This document shows, one piece after another, positions 4,996 through 6,262 of a stretch of DNA of 6,262 bases (positions are counted from its first letter, which is position 1; every line of letters starts with the position of its first letter). The stretch lies in contig DAOVRY010000054.1 of NCBI GenBank assembly GCA_030633645.1, positions 1 to 6,262 on the forward strand. Reading direction: 5' to 3'. The notes under the pieces are model-generated. The model made no database searches. It was not told the DNA's origin and saw only the letters and a list, made by a program, of their open reading frames with translations. The translations under genes and the position numbers were made by a program. This DNA comes from Pseudomonadota bacterium. GTDB lineage: Bacteria > Desulfobacterota > DSM-4660 > Desulfatiglandales > B25-G16.

Positions 4996-6138
4996 CTATC
5001 GTAAAAGACTCCGTGCAATAATGGTCTTTTCCATCTCCTTGGTGCCTTCGTAGATTTCCAGGACCTTGGCAGCACGGTAGAGGCGGTTCACCTTGTATTC
5101 ATCAATGTACCCATAACCGCCATGCATTTGAGCGGCCTCGTCAGCGCACTGAAGCGCCACTTCGGCGGAAAACCATTTGGCCATGGCAATGAGGGCCGGA
5201 TCGATCGTTCCCTGATCTAGAGACCAGGCAGCCTCGTAATAGAGATTTTTGGCTGCTCTGATCCTGGTGGCCATCTCGGCGATTTTGAATTGAGTCACCT
5301 GAAAAGAGGCCAGGGGTGCACCAAACTGGGTGCGTTCTTTGGTGTGGCGGATCGACTCCTCCAGTGCGGCGCGGGCCAGGCCGACCGCTTGTGCGCAGAT
5401 ATGAAGTCTGGTGCGGTCAAAGAAGGCCATTAATTGGTGGAATCCTGCACCTTCCTCCCCCACCAAGTTGGTAAAGGGCACGCGGACATTGCTCAGAGAG
5501 ATCTCGGCCGTATCCGATGCCCGGATACCCATCTTGCCATAGATCTTTTTGGACTTGAATCCTGGCGTGTCAGTCGAAACCAGGAAAAAGCTGTGACGTG
5601 CATGGCGGGAAGGGTTGTGGGGGTCTGTTCTGCAAAAGACCAGGATATGTGCGGCCAGGTTACCGTTGGTGGTAAACATTTTGCTCCCATTCATCACCCA
5701 GTCGTCACCGTCTCTGACTGCCGCTGTAGTGGCGCTGGTTACGTCAGATCCCGCATCAGGTTCTGTTATGGCAGTAGCTATTATGGCCTTTCCTGCAACG
5801 AGTTGGGGAAGTACGAGCTGTTTCTGGTCTTCAGATCCGAAGAGAAGCAGAAGCTCGGAGCCAAAGGTGCAGGAGATAATAGCCTGGCCGATCCCTGGAT
5901 CTGCCGCCCAGAACTCCTCGGTGATAAGGCAGTGTTCAAGGTAGCCCATACCCGCACCGTTATATGTCTGGTCTATAAACACGCCAACAAAACCCAGTTC
6001 ACAGGCCCTTCTCCATAAATCAAGGTCGAAGGTCTCATCACGGTCAAATTCAAGCGCGCGGTCAGGAAACTCTCCCAGGGCGAATTTCCGGGCTGCCCTT
6101 ACGATATCCCGTTGTTCTTTACTGAGTGTAAAATCCAC
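4996..6138 (-). CDS. Acyl-CoA dehydrogenase (FAD-dependent)
   Basis: This cytoplasmic flavoenzyme makes the alpha-beta double bond in an acyl-CoA, the first step of beta-oxidation or of related organic-acid degradation, and normally passes electrons to electron-transfer flavoprotein. From the GTG at 6138 the protein has 380 residues, the usual family length. It begins DFTLSKEQRDIVRAARKF, the standard N-terminus. Motifs in order are ITEPDAGSD (124-132) and KMFTTNG (153-159) for FAD binding, KMGIRASDT (202-210), ERTQFGAPLASFQ (268-280), QMHGGYGYIDEY (337-348) and IYEGT (362-366), whose Glu364 is the likely catalytic base. All key positions are present. The upstream in-frame GTG at 6180 lacks a ribosome-binding site and would add 14 unconserved residues. 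The substrate (short-chain, branched, aromatic or glutaryl type) cannot be decided from the sequence. No beta-oxidation partner lies in the window. Confidence 0.95.
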   Translation of the reverse strand: MDFTLSKEQRDIVRAARKFALGEFPDRALEFDRDETFDLDLWRRACELGFVGVFIDQTYNGAGMGYLEHCLITEEFWAADPGIGQAIISCTFGSELLLLFGSEDQKQLVLPQLVAGKAIIATAITEPDAGSDVTSATTAAVRDGDDWVMNGSKMFTTNGNLAAHILVFCRTDPHNPSRHARHSFFLVSTDTPGFKSKKIYGKMGIRASDTAEISLSNVRVPFTNLVGEEGAGFHQLMAFFDRTRLHICAQAVGLARAALEESIRHTKERTQFGAPLASFQVTQFKIAEMATRIRAAKNLYYEAAWSLDQGTIDPALIAMAKWFSAEVALQCADEAAQMHGGYGYIDEYKVNRLYRAAKVLEIYEGTKEMEKTIIARSLLR

Positions 6139-6146
6139 GATCTGTT

Positions 6147-6151
6147 CTCCT
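6147..6151 (-). promoter_or_regulatory. Ribosome-binding site fixing the GTG start of the acyl-CoA dehydrogenase
   Basis: AGGAG on the minus strand lies 8 bases before the GTG at 6136-6138. This is the ideal spacing and decides the start in favour of GTG-6138 over the in-frame GTG at 6180, which has no comparable motif upstream. Confidence 0.8.
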
Positions 6152-6203
6152 AAAACTAAATCGACATTAATCCATCCCACCTTGCGGGATAAGAATTGAA
6201 AAG

Positions 6204-6231
6204 GTTATACCGTTTCAGGCGTTAGTAGCAA
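6204..6231 (-). promoter_or_regulatory. Possible sigma-70 promoter of the acyl-CoA dehydrogenase
   Basis: On the minus strand TTGCTA (6226-6231) and TATAAC (6204-6209) are 16 bases apart. The -10 matches consensus at five of six positions and the -35 at four. A transcript would start near 6197, with a leader of about 60 bases. The window ends 31 bases further on, so an upstream gene in the same operon cannot be excluded. Confidence 0.4.
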
Positions 6232-6262
6232 AACGATAAATCAGACAGGATTTACGTTCCCG

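Noticed and set aside
5434..6018. Plus-strand frame of 194 codons opposite the acyl-CoA dehydrogenase
   Set aside because: No family resemblance; the minus-strand frame carries all acyl-CoA dehydrogenase motifs in order.

Overview
The window looks like an ordinary chromosomal stretch of an anaerobic deltaproteobacterium (Desulfobacterota in the broad sense). This is inferred from three things: a six-domain ribosomal protein S1 next to a signal-peptide-peptidase gene, an acyl-CoA dehydrogenase of the kind common in fatty-acid and aromatic-acid degraders, and intergenic spaces filled with short GAACC-type and CCTGCCCGCC-type repeats. No RNA marker is present, so the lineage is a moderate-confidence guess.

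Layout. Positions 1-506 hold no gene. The first ~190 bases are two large nested palindromes, followed by AT-rich DNA with a possible -10 box. Positions 507-1094 (+) encode a Sua5/YciO/YrdC-family protein. It converges with sppA (1091-1999, -), and the two stop codons interlock in a single TTAA. Positions 2000-2589 are a ~590-base gene-free gap with GC-rich repeats and two facing arrays of a 7-base repeat (TGAACCN and its complement). rpsA (2590-4719, -) follows, with a strong-looking extended -10 promoter (4772-4800) and a perfect operator-like palindrome (4814-4838) just upstream. An acyl-CoA dehydrogenase (4996-6138, -), starting at GTG, has its own likely promoter at 6204-6231.

Three genes (acyl-CoA dehydrogenase, rpsA, sppA) run in the same direction on the minus strand. 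The spacers and separate promoters suggest that rpsA at least is transcribed independently. The functions are housekeeping: translation initiation (S1), membrane-protein and signal-peptide turnover (SppA), a possible role in tRNA t6A formation (Sua5/YciO family), and acyl-CoA oxidation. They do not form one pathway.

I see no convincing undescribed multi-gene system. The points most worth a second look are the S1 C-terminal tail (a 38-residue tandem duplication whose six base differences all change an amino acid, with a charge drift from acidic to basic), the facing heptamer arrays that abut the rpsA stop codon, and the palindromic element at the left edge.
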